Assembly (NCBI RefSeq): GCF_018919395.1
Contig: NZ_JAHLME010000001.1
Span: 806,001 to 870,000 of the forward strand
Reading direction: 5' to 3'
Origin: Geomonas azotofigens
GTDB lineage: Bacteria > Desulfobacterota > Desulfuromonadia > Geobacterales > Geobacteraceae
DNA length: 64,000 bases
The translations under genes were made by a program, and so were the position numbers. Of this stretch, positions 29,542 through 36,255 are shown piece by piece. How positions within the stretch are numbered: position 1 is the stretch's first letter; each line of letters opens with the position of its first letter. Under the pieces are notes generated by a model. That model saw only the letters and a program-made list of their open reading frames with translations, had not been told where the DNA came from and did no database searches.

Positions 29542-30201
29542 ATGCCGAACAAGATGAAGTTGCACGATGCGGACCTCCTCTCGCTCTTCCACGCCGATTC
29601 CGACTTCCAGGCGCACTTCACGCCGCGGCACTACGCCCGCAAGACCCTGGTCTATTCCCCGTTCGAGGAGAAGAACCTTGTCTTCGTGGTGAGAAGCGGG
29701 CGTCTCCGCATCTACCTCAGTTACGAGGACAAGGAGTTCACCCTGGCCCTGCTGGAAAAGGGGGACGTCTTCAGCACCCATACCCCCGCGTTCGTGCAGG
29801 CGCTGGAGGGGACGGAGATCCTGGTCTGCAGTACCGCCACCTTCCGCGAGGCGCTCGCCCGTTGTCCGGAACTCTCCCTCACCATGGTGAAGGTGCTCGG
29901 GGAGTTGTTGCAGAGCTCCATCCAGACCATTGAGGGGCTTGCCTTCAAGGACGTCCGGCTGCGCCTGGTCGATTTCCTGGTTGGCGCAGCGGCGGACCGC
30001 GGACGGGTGACCGCCGACGGGACCGTGGTGCAGCTGGGTCTTGGTACCGAGGACATCGCCCTGCTGATCGGTACCACCCGCCAGACCATCTCCCAGATCA
30101 TCAACGATTTCATCAAGTCCGACCTGCTGGTGAAGATTGACCGCAAGACCCTGCTCATCAAGGATCTGGATGCCCTCAAGGAGATGAAGGAACTTCCGTG
30201 A
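29542..30201 (+). CDS. cooA: CooA-type CO-sensing transcription regulator (CRP/FNR family)
   Basis: A 219-residue homodimeric regulator close in length to the 222-residue R. rubrum CooA. The effector domain (1-130) has VVRSGRLRIYLSYEDKEF and GDVFSTHTPAF, which align with CooA VVVDGRLRVYL and GDMFCMH: haem ligand His77 is kept (His80 here), while Cys75 is Ser78. The N-terminus after the start is Met-Pro, placing Pro2 as in R. rubrum CooA where Pro2 is a haem ligand. The dimer helix has QSSIQTIEGLAFKDVR, and the helix-turn-helix is TEDIALLIGTTRQTISQIIND. The start is set by AAGGAG 7 nt before the ATG. Context is decisive: it directly precedes a coo operon that carries a CooA-form operator. Haem binding is inferred. 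Confidence 0.85.
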   Translation: MPNKMKLHDADLLSLFHADSDFQAHFTPRHYARKTLVYSPFEEKNLVFVVRSGRLRIYLSYEDKEFTLALLEKGDVFSTHTPAFVQALEGTEILVCSTATFREALARCPELSLTMVKVLGELLQSSIQTIEGLAFKDVRLRLVDFLVGAAADRGRVTADGTVVQLGLGTEDIALLIGTTRQTISQIINDFIKSDLLVKIDRKTLLIKDLDALKEMKELP

Positions 30202-30345
30202 GCGCGCTTCCCCTTGGTCGATAGCCTCGCCTCTCGCCTCAATTTCCTAAAGTATCCCCCTCCTCACAAATCCACGCGCCTCGCAAGGTGAACCGGTCCG
30301 CACTCCCTCTCCCCCTGGGAGAGAATTCACAAAAAAATCCCCAAT

Positions 30346-30361
30346 TGTCGGCTCCCCGACA
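30346..30361. promoter_or_regulatory. CooA operator of the coo operon
   Basis: TGTCG-GCTCCC-CGACA, a perfect 5-bp inverted repeat with 6-nt spacer. It differs from the R. rubrum TGTCA-N6-CGACA form at one position. Its centre (30353.5) lies about 41.5 nt upstream of the start predicted from the -10 at 30383, the class II activation geometry. Confidence 0.75.
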
Positions 30362-30382
30362 GACCGCGCGCCGTTTTTCTCC

Positions 30383-30388
30383 TACATT
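30383..30388 (+). promoter_or_regulatory. -10 element of the coo operon promoter
   Basis: TACATT matches TATAAT at 4 of 6 positions. The CooA operator covers the place where a -35 element would be, as expected for an activator-dependent promoter. Predicted start is about 30395, giving a ~34-nt leader. Confidence 0.5.
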
Positions 30389-30428
30389 GCCGGCCATGCT
30401 GCAACGTGTCCGCAACGAGGAGAGAACG

Positions 30429-31340
30429 ATGGCTATCCACGAACCAGGAAGCGCGGCCGAGCCGGTAGGGCTGTTTCGCATCAACACCGGGTCCTGCAAC
30501 GGCTGCGACGTCGAGCTGGCGGTGACCTCGGCGGTGGCCGAATTCGACGTGGAACAACTGGGCTGCCGCTACACGGAGTCGGCGCACGAGGCGGACATCG
30601 TCCTCGTCACCGGCCCGCTCACCGTCCGCGCCAGGGAAGAGGTGCTGCGCCTCCACGCTGCGACGCCGCGGGACAAGGTCACCGTCGCCGTGGGCGTCTG
30701 CCCGGTATCCGGGGGCGTCTTCCGCGACAGCTACGCGGTGGACGGCCCGCTCGAGCGGCACCTGCCGGTCGACGTGAACGTCCCGGGCTGCCCGCCGCGC
30801 CCGCAGGCCCTGCTGGAGGGGATCCGCGAAGCACTGGAGATCCGGCGCGCCCGCCGCGAGGGGTCGGAGCCGACTCGGCTGCCGGGTGACCGGAAGCAAC
30901 CCGGCAAACCAGGTACCGACAACTTTCCCGCCCGGGGCAGGCTCAGCTTTGACGCCGCCGCCTGCGTGGACTGCCGCATGTGCCGCCACGTCTGCGCCGC
31001 TGGGGCCATCCGCTTCGAGGAACGAGACGAAAGCGTCCGCCTCACCCTCTGGCACAACAGCTGCGTCTTCTGCGGCCTGTGCAGCCACTACTGCCCCACC
31101 GGCGCCCTCTCCGTCACCGGCGACTGGCGCCTCGACCACCGCGCCACCGACGCCTTCCGCCAGATCGAGCGGGGCGAGGTTCCCTACGCGCCCTGCGCCG
31201 GCTGCGGCGAACCCATCATCCCGGCCGCCCCGCAGCTCCTGCACGCCGCCTTCCGCCGCCCCAACCCCGAGATCGAGAAACTGAAAAACCTCTGCCCGAC
31301 CTGCCGGCAGCGCATGAGCATAGGAGTGCCCAGACGATGA
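30429..31340 (+). CDS. [NiFe]-hydrogenase small subunit fused to a 2x[4Fe-4S] ferredoxin (CooL-CooX-like)
   Basis: A 303-residue soluble protein. Residues 1-145 are a NuoB/CooL/EchC-type small subunit: GSCNGCDVELAV near residue 20, GVCPVSGGVF near 98 and NVPGCPPRPQALLEGI near 120 carry the four proximal-cluster cysteines. A linker of about 35 residues leads to a NuoI/CooX-like ferredoxin with CVDCRMCRHVC and CVFCGLCSHYC, each followed by a distant Pro or Ala. The last ~45 residues add CAGC and CPTC pairs that may form a zinc ribbon or extra cluster. In R. rubrum CooL and CooX are separate proteins. AGGAG precedes the ATG at 30429. It is the first gene of the operon, with a 4-nt ATGA overlap with the next. 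The fusion is clear; its electron path is inferred. Confidence 0.85.
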   Translation: MAIHEPGSAAEPVGLFRINTGSCNGCDVELAVTSAVAEFDVEQLGCRYTESAHEADIVLVTGPLTVRAREEVLRLHAATPRDKVTVAVGVCPVSGGVFRDSYAVDGPLERHLPVDVNVPGCPPRPQALLEGIREALEIRRARREGSEPTRLPGDRKQPGKPGTDNFPARGRLSFDAAACVDCRMCRHVCAAGAIRFEERDESVRLTLWHNSCVFCGLCSHYCPTGALSVTGDWRLDHRATDAFRQIERGEVPYAPCAGCGEPIIPAAPQLLHAAFRRPNPEIEKLKNLCPTCRQRMSIGVPRR

Positions 31341-32008
31341 GCGACCGCACCAGTCCCGCGAGCGACAATCTCCCGTTACCCCTCTCCACCCGGGAGAGGG
31401 GACCCGAAACTTCCCCTCACCCTGACCCTCTCCCGGAGGGAAAGGGGATTGTGGACGCCGGTGGTGGAAGATTGTACCCCGACCAATTTATCCATAATGT
31501 TGCCGCCGCCCTGGCGGGCGCTGCAGGGGAGCAGACCGAGGTGGCGTGGCGCCGGGACCGGAAGGGAGTCTTGACCGGCTGGTGCCGGCTTCCTTCCGGC
31601 GTGGCGCTGCTTCCGGCGGCGCGTGCCGTGGCGGAACTGCAGGGGCGGCTCGCCATGGTCACCGCCTACCTGCCGGAACGGGCCCAGGAGAAGGGCGAAC
31701 GCGAGATCGCCTACCACTTCGACCTGGACGGCGCCACGCTGACCCTCACCGTCATCCTCCCGTTGGAGTGGTCGCGCGTCCCGTCGCTTACCCCCATCTT
31801 CCGCAACTGCGACTGGCAGGAGCGGGAGCTGATGGAGCTCTACGACGTGCAGGTGGTGGGGCACCCCGACCCGAGGCGCCTGTTCCTCGATCACTCGCTC
31901 CCCCACGCCCCGTTCGAGCGCCTGGTCCCGTACTCGACATTCACCAACGCGGCCACCAGCAAGGCACTCTGGGACAAGGTCATGGCCGGCGCACGGGAGG
32001 ACGCATGA
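31337..32008 (+). CDS. NuoC-like hydrogenase subunit (CooU/EchD-like) with a repeat-derived N-terminus
   Basis: A 223-residue soluble subunit. The C-terminal half has the NuoC 30-kDa signature TPIFRNCDWQERELMELYDV followed by VVGHPDPRRLFLD, corresponding to CooU/EchD/HycE-N. These subunits join the large and small subunits of group 4 hydrogenases and complex I. Residues about 14-37 are translated from a GC-rich palindromic repeat (31376-31447; LPLPLSTRERGPETSPHPDP), and homology begins only near residue 45 (RLYPDQFIHNVA). The start overlaps the upstream stop by ATGA and the downstream gene start overlaps its stop in the same way, so translation is coupled. An alternative internal start in good context is not obvious. 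Subunit identity is confident; the status of the N-terminal insert is not. Confidence 0.8.
   Translation: MSDRTSPASDNLPLPLSTRERGPETSPHPDPLPEGKGIVDAGGGRLYPDQFIHNVAAALAGAAGEQTEVAWRRDRKGVLTGWCRLPSGVALLPAARAVAELQGRLAMVTAYLPERAQEKGEREIAYHFDLDGATLTLTVILPLEWSRVPSLTPIFRNCDWQERELMELYDVQVVGHPDPRRLFLDHSLPHAPFERLVPYSTFTNAATSKALWDKVMAGAREDA
31376..31447. repeat. GC-rich palindromic repeat inside the NuoC-like gene
   Basis: CCCCTCTCC-ACCC-GGGAGAGGGG and then CCCTCACCCTGACCCTCTCCC-type sequence with a GGAGGGAAAGGGG arm. It is the same dispersed family found in intergenic spaces here, but read in frame. Confidence 0.75.
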
Positions 32009-33087
32009 GCACGAAGATCATCGAACTGGGGTCGCACCAGCTGGCCCTCGAGGAGCCGATGTACTTCCGGGTGCAACTGGAAGGGGACCGGGTGGCCGAC
32101 CTCGACGTCATGCCGGGTCAGGTGCACCGCGGCATGGAGCACCTGGTGATGCGCCGAAACCTCTACCAGAACATCACCCTCCTGGAGCGCCTCTGCTCGC
32201 TTTGCTCCAACAGCCATCCCAGCACCTTCTGCGCGGCGGTCGAGGACGTCGCCGGCATCGCCATCCCCGAGCGGGCCGAGTACCTGCGCGCCGTGGCCGA
32301 CGAGATCAAGCGCATCGCCTCGCACCTCTTCTGCTGCGCGGTGCAGGCCAACGTGATCGGCGAGACCACGCTCTTTCGGCGCGTCATGGAGATCCGGGAG
32401 ATCATGCAGCGCGCCAAGGAGGCGATCTACGGCAACCGGATGGACCTGGCCGCCAACGTCATCGGTGGGGTGCGCTACGACCTCGATGCCGACTCCGCCG
32501 CCTACCTGGCCGGGCGGATGGAAGAGATGAAGAAGCCGCTGGACGAGCTCTACCTGCAATACGAGAACAATCCCGCCATCATGGCGCGCACCGCCGGTGT
32601 AGGGGTGCTGACGCGCGAGGCGGCTCGTGAGTGGGCCGTGGTGGGGCCGGTGGCGCGCGCCTGCGGCATCGACTACGACGTGCGCAAAAAGAGCCCCTAC
32701 GGCGCCTACGACCGCCTGGAGTTCGAGGTGGCGCTGCAAACGGCGGGGGACGTCCGGGCGCGCAACCTGGTGCGGCTTGCCGAGGCGCGCCAGTCGGTGT
32801 CCCTCATCGAACAGTGCCTGGACGGGCTCCCGGCCGGGCCGCTGTGCGCCGACACGCTCCCCGAGATCCCGGCGGGGGAGGCGATCGCCAAGTCGGAAGC
32901 GCCGCGCGGAGAGCTCATGTACTACCTGCGCACCGACGGCTCGGACTTCCCGGTGCGCCTTAAGTGGCGCGTCCCGTCCTACATGAACTGGGATGCCCTC
33001 AAGGTGATGCTGAAAGGGGAGCCGGTTGCCAACATCCCGCTCATCGTGAACAGCATCGATCCCTGCATCGCCTGTACGGACCGCTAG
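32005..33087 (+). CDS. cooH: [NiFe]-hydrogenase large subunit, CooH-like (group 4 type)
   Basis: A 360-residue large subunit that binds the Ni-Fe active site for proton reduction or H2 oxidation. The four cysteine ligands are present: Cys64 and Cys67 in ERLCSLCSNSH, and Cys354 and Cys357 in DPCIACTDR. The NuoD-like fold is seen in GQVHRGMEHL, LYQNITLLERLC and EIKRIASHL. The protein ends three residues after the last cysteine (TDR), so there is no C-terminal peptide for a maturation endopeptidase to remove, as reported for some CooH-like enzymes. The start overlaps the upstream stop (ATGA). Its partners are the fused small subunit/ferredoxin and the NuoC-like subunit. Membrane subunits equivalent to CooM and CooK are not encoded in this cluster. 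Confidence 0.88.
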   Translation: MSTKIIELGSHQLALEEPMYFRVQLEGDRVADLDVMPGQVHRGMEHLVMRRNLYQNITLLERLCSLCSNSHPSTFCAAVEDVAGIAIPERAEYLRAVADEIKRIASHLFCCAVQANVIGETTLFRRVMEIREIMQRAKEAIYGNRMDLAANVIGGVRYDLDADSAAYLAGRMEEMKKPLDELYLQYENNPAIMARTAGVGVLTREAAREWAVVGPVARACGIDYDVRKKSPYGAYDRLEFEVALQTAGDVRARNLVRLAEARQSVSLIEQCLDGLPAGPLCADTLPEIPAGEAIAKSEAPRGELMYYLRTDGSDFPVRLKWRVPSYMNWDALKVMLKGEPVANIPLIVNSIDPCIACTDR

Positions 33088-33095
33088 GGGGCGCC

Positions 33096-33656
33096 ATGCA
33101 CGAGATCACCCTGGTGACGGGGCTCTTCGAGATCATCAACGAGCAGGTGGCGGCCCAGGGGATCACCTCCATCTCCAAGGTGCGCCTCAAGGTGGGGGAG
33201 CTGGCGGCGGTGGAGCCGATGACGCTGGCGGCCTGCTTCGAGGTGGTGGCGGAGGGGACCGTGGCCCAAGGGGCGCAACTGGAGATCGTGGAGGTGCCGC
33301 TTGCCGGGCGCTGCCGCGGCTGCGGGGAGCGTTTCAGGATCGTGAATTTCAGCTTTAGCTGCCCTGCCTGCGGGGGAGAGGACGTGGATTTGGTTGGCGG
33401 TCGGGAACTGTACTTGGAGAGCCTCGATGCGACATGCAGGCCAATAAGTTGCGCCCCCGCGAACCGGCGCCATGCCAGTGAGGACGCGGTCGTTTCGGCG
33501 CCCCTCCCCCAGGAGGGGGGAGGCCGGGAGGGGGGATCAGATGCTGCGCTCCCCCTCCCTGACCCTCCCCCTCCGGGGGCGGGGACGTGGACGGGTGGAG
33601 GGAAGACGATGAGTAATCTGGATATGCAAAGGAGACCACATGAAGCGACAACGTGA
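33096..33656 (+). CDS. hypA: Hydrogenase/urease nickel chaperone HypA with a repeat-derived C-terminal tail
   Basis: HypA delivers nickel to [NiFe] hydrogenase and carries a structural zinc site. The first ~111 residues are a complete HypA: Met-His2-Glu3 nickel-binding start (MHEITLVTGLFEI), KVRLKVGELAAVEPM, and zinc cysteines 73, 76, 89 and 92 (CRGC, CPAC). It should end near residue 111-118, but the frame continues for about 75 residues through a GC-rich palindromic repeat (33500-33600) coding Pro/Gly-rich sequence such as PLPDPPPPGAGTWTGGG. It ends only after overlapping the cooF start by 17 nt. The gene starts 8 nt after cooH. Whether the tail is tolerated or marks a lost stop codon cannot be told from sequence. 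Confidence 0.85.
   Translation: MHEITLVTGLFEIINEQVAAQGITSISKVRLKVGELAAVEPMTLAACFEVVAEGTVAQGAQLEIVEVPLAGRCRGCGERFRIVNFSFSCPACGGEDVDLVGGRELYLESLDATCRPISCAPANRRHASEDAVVSAPLPQEGGGREGGSDAALPLPDPPPPGAGTWTGGGKTMSNLDMQRRPHEATT
33500..33600. repeat. GC-rich palindromic repeat pair inside the 3' part of hypA
   Basis: CCCCTCCCCC-AGGAGGGGGGAGG followed by CCCTCCCTGACCCTCCCCC-TCCGGGGGCGGGG and ACGTGGAC. A near-identical copy lies at 36125-36232, including the ACGTGGAC end. Confidence 0.8.
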
Positions 33657-34206
33657 AAATGCCATCGTATTTGCCGACCCCGAGCGCTGTCTCGGCTGCC
33701 ACGGCTGCGAGCTCGCCTGTGCGGTGGCCCATTCCGGGACCGGCCTCTACCAGGCGGCGCTCTCGGGGCTGACCCTGAGGCCGCGCAACCGCGTGGTGGC
33801 GGCGGGCGGCGTGATGATGCCGGTGCAGTGCCGCCAGTGCGAGGACGCCCCCTGCGCCGCGGCCTGCCCCACCGGCGCCATGCTGCAGGAGAGCGGGCAG
33901 GTCGGGGTGCGCGAGAAGAACTGCGTCGGGTGCAAGGTCTGCGTCATGGTCTGCCCCTTCGGCGCCATCAGCGTGAAGCACGAGGGGGCCGAACCCGAAA
34001 GCTGCCGCACCAACGGCGGTATCGCGCGCAAGTGCGACCTCTGCGCCGGCACCGGCCGCGACATCCCCGCCTGCGTCGAGGCCTGCCCGACCAAGGCGCT
34101 CACCCTCGTGGACCTGGAAGAGTACCGTCAGACCCTGATCGAGGCGCGGGCCGCCGAGCTGGCCCAATCGCTCCAACATCTCAAATCAAGGAAGGCAAGG
34201 ATATGA
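33640..34206 (+). CDS. cooF: CooF-type ferredoxin subunit with four [4Fe-4S] clusters
   Basis: A 188-residue iron-sulfur protein of the HycB/DmsB-like family that carries electrons from CO dehydrogenase to the hydrogenase. Four cysteine groups are visible: CLGCHGCELAC near residue 17, CRQCEDAPCAAACP near 65, CVGCKVCVMVCP near 97, and CDLC...CVEACP near 130-150. AAAGGAG lies 5 nt before the ATG at 33640. Its start lies inside the extended hypA frame, and its stop overlaps the cooS start (ATGA), so cooF and cooS are translationally coupled, as expected for direct partners. Assignment is firm from neighbourhood and motif order. Confidence 0.92.
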   Translation: MKRQRENAIVFADPERCLGCHGCELACAVAHSGTGLYQAALSGLTLRPRNRVVAAGGVMMPVQCRQCEDAPCAAACPTGAMLQESGQVGVREKNCVGCKVCVMVCPFGAISVKHEGAEPESCRTNGGIARKCDLCAGTGRDIPACVEACPTKALTLVDLEEYRQTLIEARAAELAQSLQHLKSRKARI

Positions 34207-36110
34207 CCATGAAGCTCAGCACCGATCCGTCCGCGGCGACCCTGTTGCCCATCGCCAAAAAAGAAGGCATCTCCACCGTCTGGGACCGCCATCGCGCCAT
34301 GCAGCCCCAGTGCGGCTTCGGCCAGTTGGGCGTCTGCTGCCGCATCTGCTGGAAAGGACCCTGCCGCATCGACCCGTTCGGGGACGGCCCCCAGCGCGGC
34401 ATCTGCGGCGCCGATGCCGACACCATCGTGGCCAGGAACGTGATCCGTATGATCGCCGCCGGCGCCGCCGGGCACTCCGAGCACGGCCGCCACGTGGCGC
34501 TCGCCCTGCAGGGCGTGGCGGAGGGGAGGCTCCCCGCCTACCAGATCCGCGACGAGGCCAAGCTGCGCGCGGTCGCGGCCAAACTGGGCATCTGCACCGA
34601 GGGGCGGGACATCCCGGCCATCGCCGCCGCGGTGGCCAAGGCGACCCTGGAGGACTTCCAGAACCAGGATCACGACGCCCCCTGCAACTGGATCGAGGCC
34701 ACCCTCACCAAGAAGCGCCTGGAGCGCCTGCAGGCCCTGCACGTCCTGCCGCACAATATCGACGCCGTCATCACCCAGATCATGGGGCGCACCCTGGTCG
34801 GGTGCGACGCCGACCCCGTCAACCTGATCCTCGGCGGCATCAAGGGGGCGCTGGCCGACTTCGACGGCATGTGCCTCGCCACCGAACTCTCCGACGCCCT
34901 CTTCGGGACCCCGAGCCCGGTGGTTACCGCCGCCAACCTCGGCGTCATCAAGCCGGACGCGGTCAACATCGCGGTGCACGGCCACAACCCGCTTTTAAGC
35001 GAGGTGGTTTGCGAGGTCGCCGGGCAGATGGACGAGGAGGCCAGGAAGGCAGGGGCGAAGGACGGCATCAACATCGTCGGCATCTGCTGCACCGGCAACG
35101 AGGTCATGGTGCGCCACGGCATTCCGCTCGCCGCGAACTACCTGTCCCAGGAACTGGCGCTGGTGACCGGCGCGGTCGACGCCATGGTGGTCGACGTGCA
35201 GTGCATCATGCCCTCGGTGAGCGAGATCGGCGCCTGCTTCCACACCGCCGTCATCACCACCATGGCCGAAAACAAGATCCCCGGGGCCACCCACGTCGAC
35301 TTCAAGGAGGAGACCGCCCTGGAGAGCGCGCGCCGCATCGTGGCCACCGCCATCGAGGCGTACAAGCGCCGCGACCCGCGCCGGGTCAACATACCGGACT
35401 TCAAGCAGACCGCCATCGTCGGTTTCGGCGTCGAGTCCGTGGTGGCGGCGCTGGCGACCCTGAACCCGGAGGATCCGCTCCAGCCGCTCATCGAGAACAT
35501 CGCCAACGGCAACATCCGCGGCATCGCCCTCTTCGCCGGCTGCAACTCGACCCAGGTGGCGCAGGACAGCAGCTTCGTCACCATGGCCAAGAAGCTCGCC
35601 GCCAACAACGTGCTCATGCTCGCCACCGGCTGCGGCGCCGGCTCCTTCGCCAAGCATGGCCTGATGACCCAGGAGGCGACGCTCGAGTACGCCGGGGACA
35701 CCCTCAAGGCGGTCATGACTGCCATCGGCACTTCCGCCGGGCTGAACGGGCCGCTGCCGCTCGTTCTGCACATGGGCTCCTGCGTGGACAACAGCCGCGC
35801 CGTCCAGGTGGCGGTGGCCGTGGCCGACAAGCTCGGCGTCGATCTCGACCAGCTCCCGCTGGTGGCGTCCGCGCCCGAGGCGATGTCGGAGAAGGCGGTC
35901 GCCATCGGCACCTGGAGCGTGGCGCTCGGCATCCCGACCCACCTGGGCACCATGCCGCAGGTGACAGGCTCGGCCAAGGTGACCGAGCTCCTGACCCAGA
36001 CGGCCAAGGACCTCTTGGGCGGGTACTTCCTGGTGGAGCTCGACCCGAATCTCGCCGCCGACAAGCTCCTGGAGGTCATCGAGGAGCGCAGGAAGGGACT
36101 GGGGATCTGA
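34203..36110 (+). CDS. cooS: Nickel-iron carbon monoxide dehydrogenase, catalytic subunit
   Basis: Oxidises CO to CO2 at a Ni-4Fe-4S C-cluster. At 635 residues it matches the 639-residue R. rubrum enzyme. The N-terminal cysteine cluster (CGFGQLGVCCRICWKGPCRI, then GICGAD) binds the D- and B-clusters. C-cluster residues are in HGHNPLLSE (His), GICCTGNE, DVQCIMPS, FAGCNSTQ, ATGCGAGSF and MGSCVDN. I choose the ATG at 34203, overlapping the cooF stop; a second ATG two codons later is also possible. It is a stand-alone CODH with no acetyl-CoA synthase subunit nearby. With CooF and the hydrogenase subunits it could couple CO oxidation to H2 formation, or pass electrons on to the respiratory cytochromes. 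Confidence 0.96.
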   Translation: MTMKLSTDPSAATLLPIAKKEGISTVWDRHRAMQPQCGFGQLGVCCRICWKGPCRIDPFGDGPQRGICGADADTIVARNVIRMIAAGAAGHSEHGRHVALALQGVAEGRLPAYQIRDEAKLRAVAAKLGICTEGRDIPAIAAAVAKATLEDFQNQDHDAPCNWIEATLTKKRLERLQALHVLPHNIDAVITQIMGRTLVGCDADPVNLILGGIKGALADFDGMCLATELSDALFGTPSPVVTAANLGVIKPDAVNIAVHGHNPLLSEVVCEVAGQMDEEARKAGAKDGINIVGICCTGNEVMVRHGIPLAANYLSQELALVTGAVDAMVVDVQCIMPSVSEIGACFHTAVITTMAENKIPGATHVDFKEETALESARRIVATAIEAYKRRDPRRVNIPDFKQTAIVGFGVESVVAALATLNPEDPLQPLIENIANGNIRGIALFAGCNSTQVAQDSSFVTMAKKLAANNVLMLATGCGAGSFAKHGLMTQEATLEYAGDTLKAVMTAIGTSAGLNGPLPLVLHMGSCVDNSRAVQVAVAVADKLGVDLDQLPLVASAPEAMSEKAVAIGTWSVALGIPTHLGTMPQVTGSAKVTELLTQTAKDLLGGYFLVELDPNLAADKLLEVIEERRKGLGI

Positions 36111-36124
36111 TCGGATAGGGACGA

Positions 36125-36232
36125 CAGCTCCTCCCCCCGGAGGGGGGAGGTTGGGAGGGGGGAGCCTGAACTGGAACTGGACCTGCCCCCTCCCTAACCC
36201 TCCCCCTCCGGGGGCGGGGACGTGGACCGGGC
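36125..36232. repeat. GC-rich palindromic repeat pair between cooS and cooC
   Basis: Same two-part element as at 33500-33600 (CTCCCCCCGGAGGGGGGAGG, then CCCTCCCTAACCCTCCCCC and GGGGGCGGGGACGTGGAC). It fills most of the 145-nt gap between cooS and cooC, so it may affect relative expression of cooC. Confidence 0.8.
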
Positions 36233-36255
36233 GAAGCAATAAAGGAGCAGCAATT

